From assembly GCA_012517155.1 (NCBI GenBank), contig JAAYVN010000074.1:1-42177 (forward strand): a DNA stretch of 42,177 nt, read 5' to 3'. How positions within the stretch are numbered: position 1 is the stretch's first letter; every line of letters starts with the position of its first letter. The notes under the pieces are model-generated. The model had not been told where the DNA came from, searched no databases, and saw only the letters and a list, made by a program, of their open reading frames with translations. Shown in pieces: positions 24,450 to 32,929 of this stretch. Made by a program: the position numbers and the translations under genes. Origin of the DNA: Ignavibacteriales bacterium. Lineage in GTDB: Bacteria > Bacteroidota > Ignavibacteria > Ignavibacteriales > Ignavibacteriaceae.

Positions 24450-26450
24450 TTATTTTGCAATTACCATCTTTTTTACATCTACGAAATTTCCGGCAACAAA
24501 TCGGTAAAAGTAAACTCCCGACGGCAAATCATCTGATTGAAATATGTAATTGTTCCTGCCAACTTTGGTATCCGTTAATTCTATTTTTTTTATTTCTTCC
24601 ACTCTGGAATTGTAAATTTCAATTCTTACATTCCTTTTTGTCGGTAGATAAAAACTTATTGTTGTAGTCGCGGAAAACGGATTTGGTACATTCTGATACA
24701 GGAAAATATCTTCTGTATCCCCGGCAATATAATTCACTCTGGCTATGTCTGATACCTGCTCAATCCCTCTTCTGTCTACTCTCACTACCCTGTAATATAC
24801 TGTGCCGCTCTCTTCCGGTTTGATTTTATATTCATACTTTCCGGTATTAATAAAAACATCTGTCTCTATTGTTCTTAGCGTTATCCATTCTTCATCACCC
24901 TCCTCATCCCATTCCAATTGCTCAATCCTGTAAAACCTTACATCCGCTTTCCCTCCTACTTTCCAGCTTAATTTTACTGAATCTCCTTCAACTCTGGCAG
25001 AAAAATCAAGAATTTCCGACACATAAATACTGTTGCTGAATATTCTCTGACTGTACAGCCCGGCACCCCTTCCCCGCTTTTCCTTGAATACCGCTATCAC
25101 ACCATCATTTTGATCCCTGCAAATTGACAGATAACTCTTTTCTGAGTTTTCATTTACCGCAATTGGAATCCCATCCCTTGGCCACACCAACTCCCCCCTC
25201 TTATTGATTCTCTGAGCATATAGATCCGGTTTCTTTTTGGGTTGTCTTGAATCAAACCATGCTATTATTACCCCCCCTTGATTATCGGCTACTAAATTCT
25301 GTCCAAACTGATCTCCGTTTAATCTCATATAACTTACTCCCCCTGTTTCCCATCTTTCTTTTCCTTTTAACCAGAATTTTTGTACGAAAATATTCCTGTC
25401 TGACTGGTTTTCATTTATCCAACTTGTTATAATTGTTGAATCACTCGCTAAAATTGTTTGTGGATTGTAATTGTTCCCCTTCATCTTTGTCATTTGTTTC
25501 CCGTTCGCATCCCACAAAAGTCCTCCTCGTTCACTAAATATCTGATGGAAAATATTCTTTTCTTTTTCCTGTGTTTGCCATACTGCATATACAAGCTCAG
25601 AATTTAGCAGTATTGCTTTATAACTCAGTACTCTCGTTTTGTTCCCTGATAATTCCAGCGCTTTCTCATCCCAGTCAAGACTGTTGTCTCTTAAAAGTTT
25701 CTTTACAAATATTTTGTTCTTTCTCTCTGCATACTCTGCCCAAAGCATATATGCTTCTTGCTTGATAGTCGCTAGCACTGTCGGAATACTCATCTGGTTC
25801 GAACTTGAATCTATTGCTTCTCCGCTCAGAGGAAATTCATTTTCCCCTATAGCAGTCATTTTTTGCAATCGTAATCTGAAACTATATTTCCCGGCTGGTA
25901 TTTTTTCAATATATAAAAGATAACTCGTTCCGTCAGGGTCTGTTGCTACTGAATATTCAATTATTTCACCATTCGTTTCAATAGCTTTTTTCCCGGATTC
26001 TCCCCATATTAAAAATCCGCTTTTATCAACTCTCTGGGCATATAGTTCTCCCTTTCTGTCCCTGTTATACTCTTTCCAGATTATTACCGTCGAATGATTC
26101 ACTGCATTTGACACTACCGGTTTCTCTTTTGCAAAAACCCGGTTGCTGACTCTCTTCCCGTCTGCTCTGAAGCTTACTTTTCCGTTGAGATCAATGTGCT
26201 GATAATATATCTCGGATCTGCTTCCGTCAATTTTATCCTGCCAGACAACAAACACTCCCCCATCTGGATTCTCGCTTGTCACAATGTCTTTCGGATTCTT
26301 TACATCCTCAGCAATTTGGTTGTTTATTGCCGGATCGTTTACCCATTGTGCCTGCATCAATCCCGATAGAAGAGTATTTGCTATAAGTAAAAATATCCAA
26401 AATGTCGTACGGAATAACTTGTTCTTATGCAACAATATTAACATCCTCAT
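24450..26450 (-). CDS. Secreted beta-propeller-like protein with T9SS sorting domain
   Basis: This encodes 666 residues. A signal peptide (about residues 10-34, ending SGLMQAQ) is followed by about 430 residues of repeats of the form 'VVWQDKIDGSRSEIYYQHIDLNGKV' and 'IIAWFDSRQPKKKPDLYAQRINKRGELVW', typical of a secreted beta-propeller. A fibronectin-III-like domain (residues about 475-575, SWKVGGKADVRFYRIEQL) comes next, then a T9SS type A sorting domain (LYQNVPNPFSATTTISFYLP, DLPSGVYFYRFVAG). No catalytic motif is visible. The start overlaps the end of smc by 26 bases (an ATG six bases further in is equally possible), so this extracellular protein is co-transcribed with a chromosome-segregation gene, an unusual pairing. 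Confidence 0.87.
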   Translation of the reverse strand: MRMLILLHKNKLFRTTFWIFLLIANTLLSGLMQAQWVNDPAINNQIAEDVKNPKDIVTSENPDGGVFVVWQDKIDGSRSEIYYQHIDLNGKVSFRADGKRVSNRVFAKEKPVVSNAVNHSTVIIWKEYNRDRKGELYAQRVDKSGFLIWGESGKKAIETNGEIIEYSVATDPDGTSYLLYIEKIPAGKYSFRLRLQKMTAIGENEFPLSGEAIDSSSNQMSIPTVLATIKQEAYMLWAEYAERKNKIFVKKLLRDNSLDWDEKALELSGNKTRVLSYKAILLNSELVYAVWQTQEKEKNIFHQIFSERGGLLWDANGKQMTKMKGNNYNPQTILASDSTIITSWINENQSDRNIFVQKFWLKGKERWETGGVSYMRLNGDQFGQNLVADNQGGVIIAWFDSRQPKKKPDLYAQRINKRGELVWPRDGIPIAVNENSEKSYLSICRDQNDGVIAVFKEKRGRGAGLYSQRIFSNSIYVSEILDFSARVEGDSVKLSWKVGGKADVRFYRIEQLEWDEEGDEEWITLRTIETDVFINTGKYEYKIKPEESGTVYYRVVRVDRRGIEQVSDIARVNYIAGDTEDIFLYQNVPNPFSATTTISFYLPTKRNVRIEIYNSRVEEIKKIELTDTKVGRNNYIFQSDDLPSGVYFYRFVAGNFVDVKKMVIAK

Positions 26451-29400
26451 TAAATCTTACACTTACAAGTTTGGATACCCCCTCTTCCTGCATTGTAACC
26501 CCATATAGTGTCTCGCAGGCTTCCATCGTTCGCTTGTTATGAGTAACCACAACAAACTGCGTGTTAATGCTGAACTCTTTTAGAATTTTTGTGAACCGGT
26601 CAACATTTGCATCATCTAGTGGCGCGTCAATTTCATCCAGAATACAAAATGGACTCGGCTTTACAAGATAAATTGCAAACAACAAGGCTATTGCAGTTAA
26701 TGTTTTTTCCCCTCCGGACAGTAATTCAATTGATGTCGGTCTTTTCCCCTTGGGTTTCGCTATTATCTCAATTTTCCCTTCAAGAGGATCGGCAAATTCT
26801 TCGAGTTTTAAATCTGCTTCATCTCCCGGATTAAAAAGGCTTCCGAATATCTTAATGAAGTTCGTCCTGATTTTTTCAAATGTCTCCGAGAAAAGTTTTT
26901 GAGCCGTTGCGTTTATTTCTTCTATTGTCTTTGCTAAATCCTTTTCCGATTCCAGCAAGTCGTTCCTCTGCTTCTGCAGAAATTCCATTCTCGCTCGCTC
27001 TTCTTCAAATTCTGAATATGCAAGCAGATTGATCGGTCCCAAATTCTTTATTTGTGTCTTTAATTGCTGAACCTGATCTGTCCTGGCTTCAAAATCAAAT
27101 GTTTCGTTATCATCAAACGCTTTTAATTCAAGCGGTAACGAATAGTTCTCTTTAAGATGCTCTTTTATGTTCTCAATTTTCATGTCTAATTCCCTCAGTC
27201 TTATCTCAAATGAGTGAATTTGATTTGAGAACCCCTCCCTGTCATCGCGGAATTTTTTCTGACTTAATTCTAAATTGTTTATCCTTCCTTTGACTTCCCT
27301 GTAACCCGCGTCTATCTCTTCCTTTTCTTTCTCTAAAACACTCCCTCTTTCAGATGCACCATCAAGATTATAACTGTTCTCATCCGCCACCGCTTCAAGG
27401 GTTATTAGTTCTTCTTGGTACTTTGTAATATCATTCTCTCTCTTGGCTATGGATTTCCTTGCATTATCTAGCGACTCATATCCAAACGAAATTACGTTAT
27501 CGGCATTTTTCCTTTCTCCCGCTAAACGCTCTAATTCAAGATTTAGTCTGTTTGCACGGTTCAGGTGTTGATTGTATTCAGTTTCTGCCACCCTGACTTC
27601 TTCTTCATATTTTTCTCTTTGGAGTTCAATAGCCTCCTTTTCCCCCTTCTTCGTGGTCAGAAATTGGCTTAACGATTCCCTTTCATTATCTTGTTTGTTG
27701 GACGTGATAATTAAATTCTGAACCTCCCCTCTTGTCTTTTCAATTTCGTCAATCGTTTTTTTCTTTTCGTATTCAAACTGCCCGATTTGCTTCTCAACAT
27801 TCGCCAGATCATTTATCAGTATCCTCCCTTTCTCCGAAAGCACCCGGAGATCAATCTGCCCGATTTCCTTCTCTACATACTCTATTTCCTTTATGATTGC
27901 ACTAAGGTTATTTTGTCTGGCCGGTACTTCTTTCCTTAATGTTTCAAGTAGTTGTTTTCTTCCTAATAGTGTATCATCAAGTTTGGGTGCTGATCCCCCT
28001 TCAATTACTCCGCTCGCTTCTATAAAGTCCCCATTTAAAGTCGCATATCTGTATTCTGGATATTTTTTTGCAATCGCAAATGCATTCTCCAATGTATCAG
28101 CAACAACAATATCTTTAAGTATCCTTCTGAAAAATGGTTTCCATCTCTCTTCGCTTTTAATTACGTTCTCTGCCCAATTAATAAAACCCGGTTCCCTGGC
28201 AGCTTTATTTTTTTTTCTCTTTATAAAATATCTTTTCAACCGGTTGCTAAAACCACTCTTCGCATCTTGGTCATTGCTGTAAATATAAAATGAGGCTTTC
28301 CCAAAATTGGACATCTGTAAATACTCAACTCCCCGTTTCACCTCTTCAATCGATTCAACCAGTATATTGTTTAGATTATTTTTCAGTGCGGCTTCAATCG
28401 CAAAACGGTATTCATCGTCAGCATCACCAATGTTGGCTAACAGGTTTTTCTCCCCTCGGTTCCAACCTTCATTTTCAAGCAGCGCTTTTGCCCCCTTCGA
28501 AAATCCCTCAAGGTTGTCAATAAGATTCTGTAAAAACTGTATCTTTTCTTTAACAGAGTTTATTCCGGTCGTCTCTTTTAGCTCTTCCCCCTTTAACTCA
28601 TTCAGCCTTTTTTCTAATTCTTCTTTTTCCCTTTGTTTTTCTGCATAAAACTCTTCTGCCTCTGCAAGTTTTTTCTCTACATCTTGCTTATCCTGTTGAA
28701 GTTCTTCCAAATACCCCACAGTCTTTGCCATGTTCCCCGTTAGGTTCTGTATCCTCTCATTCTGTGTCGTGATTTCGCTGTTCGTTCGGTTCAAACTTGT
28801 AACCGTATTGGTTAATTCACTCTCCTTTGTGGTTATCTCTTTGAATTTTTGAAGCGATTCATCTGAATATTTCTTAAAATTGATCTTCTTTGCCTCAAGA
28901 TTTTCCTTCAGACCACTAACCAGTTTAATCAGTTCCTCTTTTTCTTTTTCTTTTTCGGAAATCTGATTAGTGATATTAGTTAACTTCCCCTTGCTTTCTT
29001 CTATCGTCTCTTCAATATTTAATATTTCATTATTCAGCTCTTCTATTTCCTGTGTATACTTATCTATGTTTTGCTGAACAGATTTCCTTCGCTCTTCCGT
29101 CACGGATAACTTCTGTTGAAGCGAGTGTATCCTGGCAGTGTTTTCCGTTATCTCATTTCTTTTTGCACCTAGTTGCACTTCTATTTCATTTAGCTTCACC
29201 TTTATTTCGTTAATCTCGTCATCCAGTCTTACAAGTTCACTCTCACATTGAATTTTCGACTGAGCAACTTCTTCCCGTTTTAATTTTAGCTCCCCCTTTT
29301 CCTTTTCATAAAGCGCATTCTCTCTTTCAATTAATTCGATTTCAAGTTCCCTCAGTGAGGTTGCCAGCGCATTATGTTTATCTGCCCTTTTTGCCTGTCG

Positions 29401-30018
29401 TTCCAGCGAACTTACTTTCTTCTCCACTTCACTCACAATGTCATTCACCCTTGTCAGGTCTGTTTTAACATCATCAAGCTTTTTAAGCGTCAGGCGTCTT
29501 CTTAATTTGTACTTGTTTACCCCCGCCGCCTCTTCAAACATTACTCTTCTCTCATCGGCTCGGTTACTTAAAATGGTCTCAACCATCTTTAACTCAATTA
29601 CCGAATATGCATTTGAACCCATTCCTGTATCCATAAACAGATTCGTAATGTCCTTTAGTCTGCAGAGGTTCTTGTTTAGCAAATATTCGCTTTCCCCGGA
29701 TCTGAATATCCTCCTGGCAATTGTTACTTCCGAAAACTCTGTTGGCAATATCCCCTTGTCATTCTCAATCGTTAGCGAGACTTCCGCCATCCCCATGGGT
29801 TTCTTGCTTGATGTTCCGTTAAAAATAACGTTCTCCATCTTGTCGGATCTTAAAGTACTGCTTTTTTGCTCTCCAAGCGACCATCTGATTGCATCAACTA
29901 TATTTGTCTTCCCACACCCGTTTGGTCCGACTATTGCCGTCAGCCCGTGGTTGAAATTAACAACCGTCTTTTGCTGAAATGACTTGAATCCTAATATCTC
30001 TAATCTTTTTAAATACAC
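26425..30018 (-). CDS. smc: Chromosome segregation ATPase SMC
   Basis: This encodes 1197 residues, the full SMC length. SMC dimers with ScpA and ScpB organise and separate chromosomes. The N-terminus MYLKRLEILGFKSFQQKT and Walker A GPNGCGKT (31-38) form the first half of the ATPase head; long coiled coils flank a hinge around residues 510-670; the C-terminus has the ABC signature LLSGGEKTLTAIALLFAIYL and Walker B FCILDEIDAPLDDANVDRF. The start is a GTG one base after the stop of the GH2-like gene. ScpA/ScpB are not in the window. Confidence 0.98.
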   Translation of the reverse strand: MYLKRLEILGFKSFQQKTVVNFNHGLTAIVGPNGCGKTNIVDAIRWSLGEQKSSTLRSDKMENVIFNGTSSKKPMGMAEVSLTIENDKGILPTEFSEVTIARRIFRSGESEYLLNKNLCRLKDITNLFMDTGMGSNAYSVIELKMVETILSNRADERRVMFEEAAGVNKYKLRRRLTLKKLDDVKTDLTRVNDIVSEVEKKVSSLERQAKRADKHNALATSLRELEIELIERENALYEKEKGELKLKREEVAQSKIQCESELVRLDDEINEIKVKLNEIEVQLGAKRNEITENTARIHSLQQKLSVTEERRKSVQQNIDKYTQEIEELNNEILNIEETIEESKGKLTNITNQISEKEKEKEELIKLVSGLKENLEAKKINFKKYSDESLQKFKEITTKESELTNTVTSLNRTNSEITTQNERIQNLTGNMAKTVGYLEELQQDKQDVEKKLAEAEEFYAEKQREKEELEKRLNELKGEELKETTGINSVKEKIQFLQNLIDNLEGFSKGAKALLENEGWNRGEKNLLANIGDADDEYRFAIEAALKNNLNNILVESIEEVKRGVEYLQMSNFGKASFYIYSNDQDAKSGFSNRLKRYFIKRKKNKAAREPGFINWAENVIKSEERWKPFFRRILKDIVVADTLENAFAIAKKYPEYRYATLNGDFIEASGVIEGGSAPKLDDTLLGRKQLLETLRKEVPARQNNLSAIIKEIEYVEKEIGQIDLRVLSEKGRILINDLANVEKQIGQFEYEKKKTIDEIEKTRGEVQNLIITSNKQDNERESLSQFLTTKKGEKEAIELQREKYEEEVRVAETEYNQHLNRANRLNLELERLAGERKNADNVISFGYESLDNARKSIAKRENDITKYQEELITLEAVADENSYNLDGASERGSVLEKEKEEIDAGYREVKGRINNLELSQKKFRDDREGFSNQIHSFEIRLRELDMKIENIKEHLKENYSLPLELKAFDDNETFDFEARTDQVQQLKTQIKNLGPINLLAYSEFEEERARMEFLQKQRNDLLESEKDLAKTIEEINATAQKLFSETFEKIRTNFIKIFGSLFNPGDEADLKLEEFADPLEGKIEIIAKPKGKRPTSIELLSGGEKTLTAIALLFAIYLVKPSPFCILDEIDAPLDDANVDRFTKILKEFSINTQFVVVTHNKRTMEACETLYGVTMQEEGVSKLVSVRFNEDVNIVA

Positions 30019-30019
30019 T

Positions 30020-32611
30020 TTATACTTCTTTGATCTTGAATTCTTTTATTGTATGGAACAAATAATCCCCCCCCGAATTACTGTACTGCATTACCAGATA
30101 AACTACCGCAACTATAACCACCAGCACTAAAAAACCCGTTATATACACTCTCCCGGGAATTACGTCATATATAACATGCATCCCCTTTAATAATCTGTAT
30201 ATAACCAGAAGTCCGAATATTGCCAATATTATATACAGATAAACCACCAGTATATCCGCAGCAATCAGTCTGTAAAGCACTATCGCCAGCGGTATGGATA
30301 AAACCATTGGCAAAAACGACCACACCCCCGTATAGTATGCATTACTTAAATATACTTTATTCATCACAAACAACGAGCCGGTTTTTATTACCAACCCCAC
30401 AAATGCCTCGAAAACAAATGAGAATGCTGACAAATAAAGCGTTGCCTCTATCGGATTCCATGAAAGATAACTTATTATATTCATTAGTTTTGTATTCCCG
30501 ACAGAAACAAGCAGTTTCTCCAGGAATACACTCTCCCTCAAACTGAATAAAATGCTGCTCGTTATCAGTCCCATTACCCCCGCAACAATTATCGCCAATA
30601 GCGTTGTGTGAAATCCCGAGATAATTCGCATATCTCTTATATCTGCAAAAAAATTGTATGGCCTGATTAACGCCCTCGATGCGTCCTCCCTGAATCTTCT
30701 CGTTGAATTAGCAAGAAATCCTAAAAATAGCGCAAGCCCCAATCCGAAAATTATAAACACCATTGGCGAGTCATCTTTCTTTATCCCTAACGGAATTGTT
30801 ACCTTCTCCGAGTTCTGAAGCTTCGAAGTGATTACCTTGTAACTTAATCTGCTTGTGTTTCTGTCCGTTCCAAGAATGCCAAGTTTTATCAATCCCTCTT
30901 CGTTGTATCCGCTCACTAATGAATTATAATCCCCGTAATAATCAAACATTGTATGACAAAAATATCCCGCCCCCTTCGTTTCTTCCTCATGTGTTATTAA
31001 CTCATCAAAAAACTTCGCCTGTGCTTCATACGTGTGTGGGTTCGTGTACCCGCTCGAATGTCCGCCATTTGCCGTATATCCCGCTTCACCAATGAACACC
31101 TTCCCCTCTCCCCATTTTTCCTTTAACGATTCATAATAACTCAACGCCTCTTTAACTGGAACATTTAACATCTCCACACCAATCATATCAAGCAAGTTCT
31201 CATTTACCTCATAATTGATAAACGATGCATATATCATTTTGTTATATCCCGAGCGCACCTCTTTATACATGTTATTAAGATAGTACAAATGCGCTTCTGA
31301 TGTCCCAAGATACCCTGTCCCTAGTCCAACCCCCGCAATTACCGTATAGTTATTATACGCCTTTAAAAATCTCGTCAGATAATTTTTACTCCTGTCAAAG
31401 AATAAATAATCTTCTGCCAGAGTCTCTGGAACTGAATTAAGCGGCACCTCTATAAAAGCCAGCAGCCCATATTTCTCGCACAGTGAAAGAAGATATGGAT
31501 GGGGAGTTCTTCTCGCAAATTTTACAAAATTAAACCCTGTTTCTTTTATCAGTTTAATGTCCTCTTCCATCTCCTGATAATTCATAAGTCTTGTGAAATT
31601 ACCGCTTCCCGGTATATACGTAACTCCCTGAATTTTGAACCCCGACCCGTTTAGCACTAATCCCTCTTTTTCAGATTTCAGCGAATAAAAGGATACCGTC
31701 TTAACAACCTCATCAACAACCGCCCCCCCCCTTAATAACTGCATCCTCAATCTGTAAACCATTGGTCTCTCCGGAGTCCATAACCTTACATTCCCCATTT
31801 GCAAAACCTGATTTACAGATCTCTCTTTGCCTGTTCCAATCTGCAGCATTTGACTTCCGGCAACTATTTCTCCACCTGTCGTGTCATTCACAATGGAGGT
31901 TTTTAACTCATACATGCTCCCGGTTGACCCCAGCGAATCATTCTTTTGTACAAATTGATTGTTTGATATCCTCGTGATTACTTTTAATCTGACACCGGAA
32001 CTACCTGTTACCTCATAATTATACGACACATTATTCAAATTTACGCTCGGAATCACCCGGATATAAACATCTCTGAAAATCCCCCCATAACTTCTGGGAA
32101 ATAGAAATCTCTGCTTTACCGGGATTGTCCCTTCAGGATCAAGTTTTGAACTTACCCTTACAGAGATAATATTCTTCTTCTTTTTGAGCAGGTCTTTCGG
32201 AAGAGGAAGCGAAAATGGATATTCTCCCCCGGTATGCTTAAAGATCAAACTGTTATTTATCGAAATATCCGCAGTATAATTGATCCCCAAAAAGTTTAAT
32301 TCAAAATTATGATTCCCCAAATATTGCTCGGGAATTTCAAACGCCTTTTCATACACCAAATCCCCCTCTCCCTCGAAAACTGAAGGAACTCTTACTCTCG
32401 TTTTTCCTTTCTTATCGTCCTCATAATTATAAACACTCCAACTCCCGTTTAATACTATCGTCTTCCGTACCGAAGAACTCTCTATAAAGCTGAATTGCGT
32501 CTCTTTCTGTGAATAATCTGAAGGCTCTTTGAACTTGATCTGTGTGAATATGGATATGTATGTGGCTAATACAATTACAACAGTTAGAAATACATCTCGT
32601 CGAATCGGCAT
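30020..32611 (-). CDS. GH2-like protein with multi-pass membrane C-terminus, probable lost acid/base residue
   Basis: This encodes 863 residues from the ATG at 32611; a TTG at 32647 adds 12 residues but would sit on the predicted transcription start. Numbering below uses the longer form. After one membrane helix (18-35), residues about 55-600 follow the glycoside hydrolase family 2 plan: a sugar-binding jelly roll (LNGSWSVYNYED, SYGGIFRDVYIRVIP), an immunoglobulin-like domain and a TIM-barrel (IKLIKETGFNFVKFARRTPHPYLLSLCEKYGLLAFIE). The usual acid/base position (GNE) reads GVGLGTGY (439-446), so that Glu appears lost; the nucleophile region IGEAGY (Glu521) is kept. Residues about 628-855 hold six or more membrane helices resembling a Yip1-type domain. 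It may bind rather than cut glycans on the outer face of the inner membrane. Smc starts one base later. Confidence 0.78.
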   Translation of the reverse strand: MPIRRDVFLTVVIVLATYISIFTQIKFKEPSDYSQKETQFSFIESSSVRKTIVLNGSWSVYNYEDDKKGKTRVRVPSVFEGEGDLVYEKAFEIPEQYLGNHNFELNFLGINYTADISINNSLIFKHTGGEYPFSLPLPKDLLKKKKNIISVRVSSKLDPEGTIPVKQRFLFPRSYGGIFRDVYIRVIPSVNLNNVSYNYEVTGSSGVRLKVITRISNNQFVQKNDSLGSTGSMYELKTSIVNDTTGGEIVAGSQMLQIGTGKERSVNQVLQMGNVRLWTPERPMVYRLRMQLLRGGAVVDEVVKTVSFYSLKSEKEGLVLNGSGFKIQGVTYIPGSGNFTRLMNYQEMEEDIKLIKETGFNFVKFARRTPHPYLLSLCEKYGLLAFIEVPLNSVPETLAEDYLFFDRSKNYLTRFLKAYNNYTVIAGVGLGTGYLGTSEAHLYYLNNMYKEVRSGYNKMIYASFINYEVNENLLDMIGVEMLNVPVKEALSYYESLKEKWGEGKVFIGEAGYTANGGHSSGYTNPHTYEAQAKFFDELITHEEETKGAGYFCHTMFDYYGDYNSLVSGYNEEGLIKLGILGTDRNTSRLSYKVITSKLQNSEKVTIPLGIKKDDSPMVFIIFGLGLALFLGFLANSTRRFREDASRALIRPYNFFADIRDMRIISGFHTTLLAIIVAGVMGLITSSILFSLRESVFLEKLLVSVGNTKLMNIISYLSWNPIEATLYLSAFSFVFEAFVGLVIKTGSLFVMNKVYLSNAYYTGVWSFLPMVLSIPLAIVLYRLIAADILVVYLYIILAIFGLLVIYRLLKGMHVIYDVIPGRVYITGFLVLVVIVAVVYLVMQYSNSGGDYLFHTIKEFKIKEV
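30067..30074 (-). repeat. G8 homopolymer near the 3' end of the GH2-like gene
   Basis: Eight C on the plus strand encode Ser858-Gly-Gly-Asp on the minus strand. A slip here would change only the last 15 or so residues and would also alter the junction with smc. Confidence 0.6.
31723..31731 (-). repeat. G9 homopolymer in the GH2-like gene
   Basis: Nine C on the plus strand encode Arg306-Gly-Gly-Ala309 on the minus strand. It is the longest G/C homopolymer I noticed in the window and lies in the middle of the immunoglobulin-like domain; a single-base slip would cut the protein short before the barrel and the membrane domain. Confidence 0.65.
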
Positions 32612-32653
32612 TAAAGGTACATTTCCTAAAGATTTTAAAAATTTCAAACTGTA

Positions 32654-32683
32654 AATATACTACTTCTGGTGGGGGGAAATCAA
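32654..32683 (-). promoter_or_regulatory. Promoter-like pair for the GH2-like gene and smc
   Basis: On the minus strand TTGATT (32678-32683) is followed after 18 bases by TATATT (32654-32659). Transcription would begin near 32647, which argues for the ATG at 32611 rather than the TTG at 32647 as the start of the GH2-like protein. Confidence 0.4.
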
Positions 32684-32790
32684 CTTAAAAATTATCCCAT
32701 TTCCCATTTATCTCTTATTTTCCCAATATTCCCCTAACCCTTCTTCACTTCTCCACTTACCCCCCATTCCCTCCCCTCTTCCTTCGATAT

Positions 32791-32856
32791 GAATACGTAG
32801 TGAATACGTACTGAATACGTACTAAAGCCGTGGTGAATACGTACTGAACTCGATCT
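32791..32856. repeat. Array of six 11-bp units (GAATACGTACT)
   Basis: Six units follow each other without spacers: GAATACGTAGT, GAATACGTACT, GAATACGTACT, AAAGCCGTGGT, GAATACGTACT, GAACTCGATCT. Three are identical, one differs by one base and two are degenerate. Four contain the palindrome TACGTA. The period of 11 is close to one DNA turn. The array lies in a 282-bp gap with no gene (32648-32929), between the stop of the C39-like cargo gene and the promoter of the GH2-like gene. The rest of that gap is C-rich on the plus strand with no other clear structure. Confidence 0.8.
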
Positions 32857-32929
32857 CAACTCCCTCTACCCCCATTTTATGTTTACTATTTCAACACCTT
32901 TTCACTCAATTACCCCCCAAAAAAACCTA

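Noticed and set aside
32791-32856. CRISPR array
   Set aside because: The 11-base units are too short, have no spacers and no cas genes are nearby.
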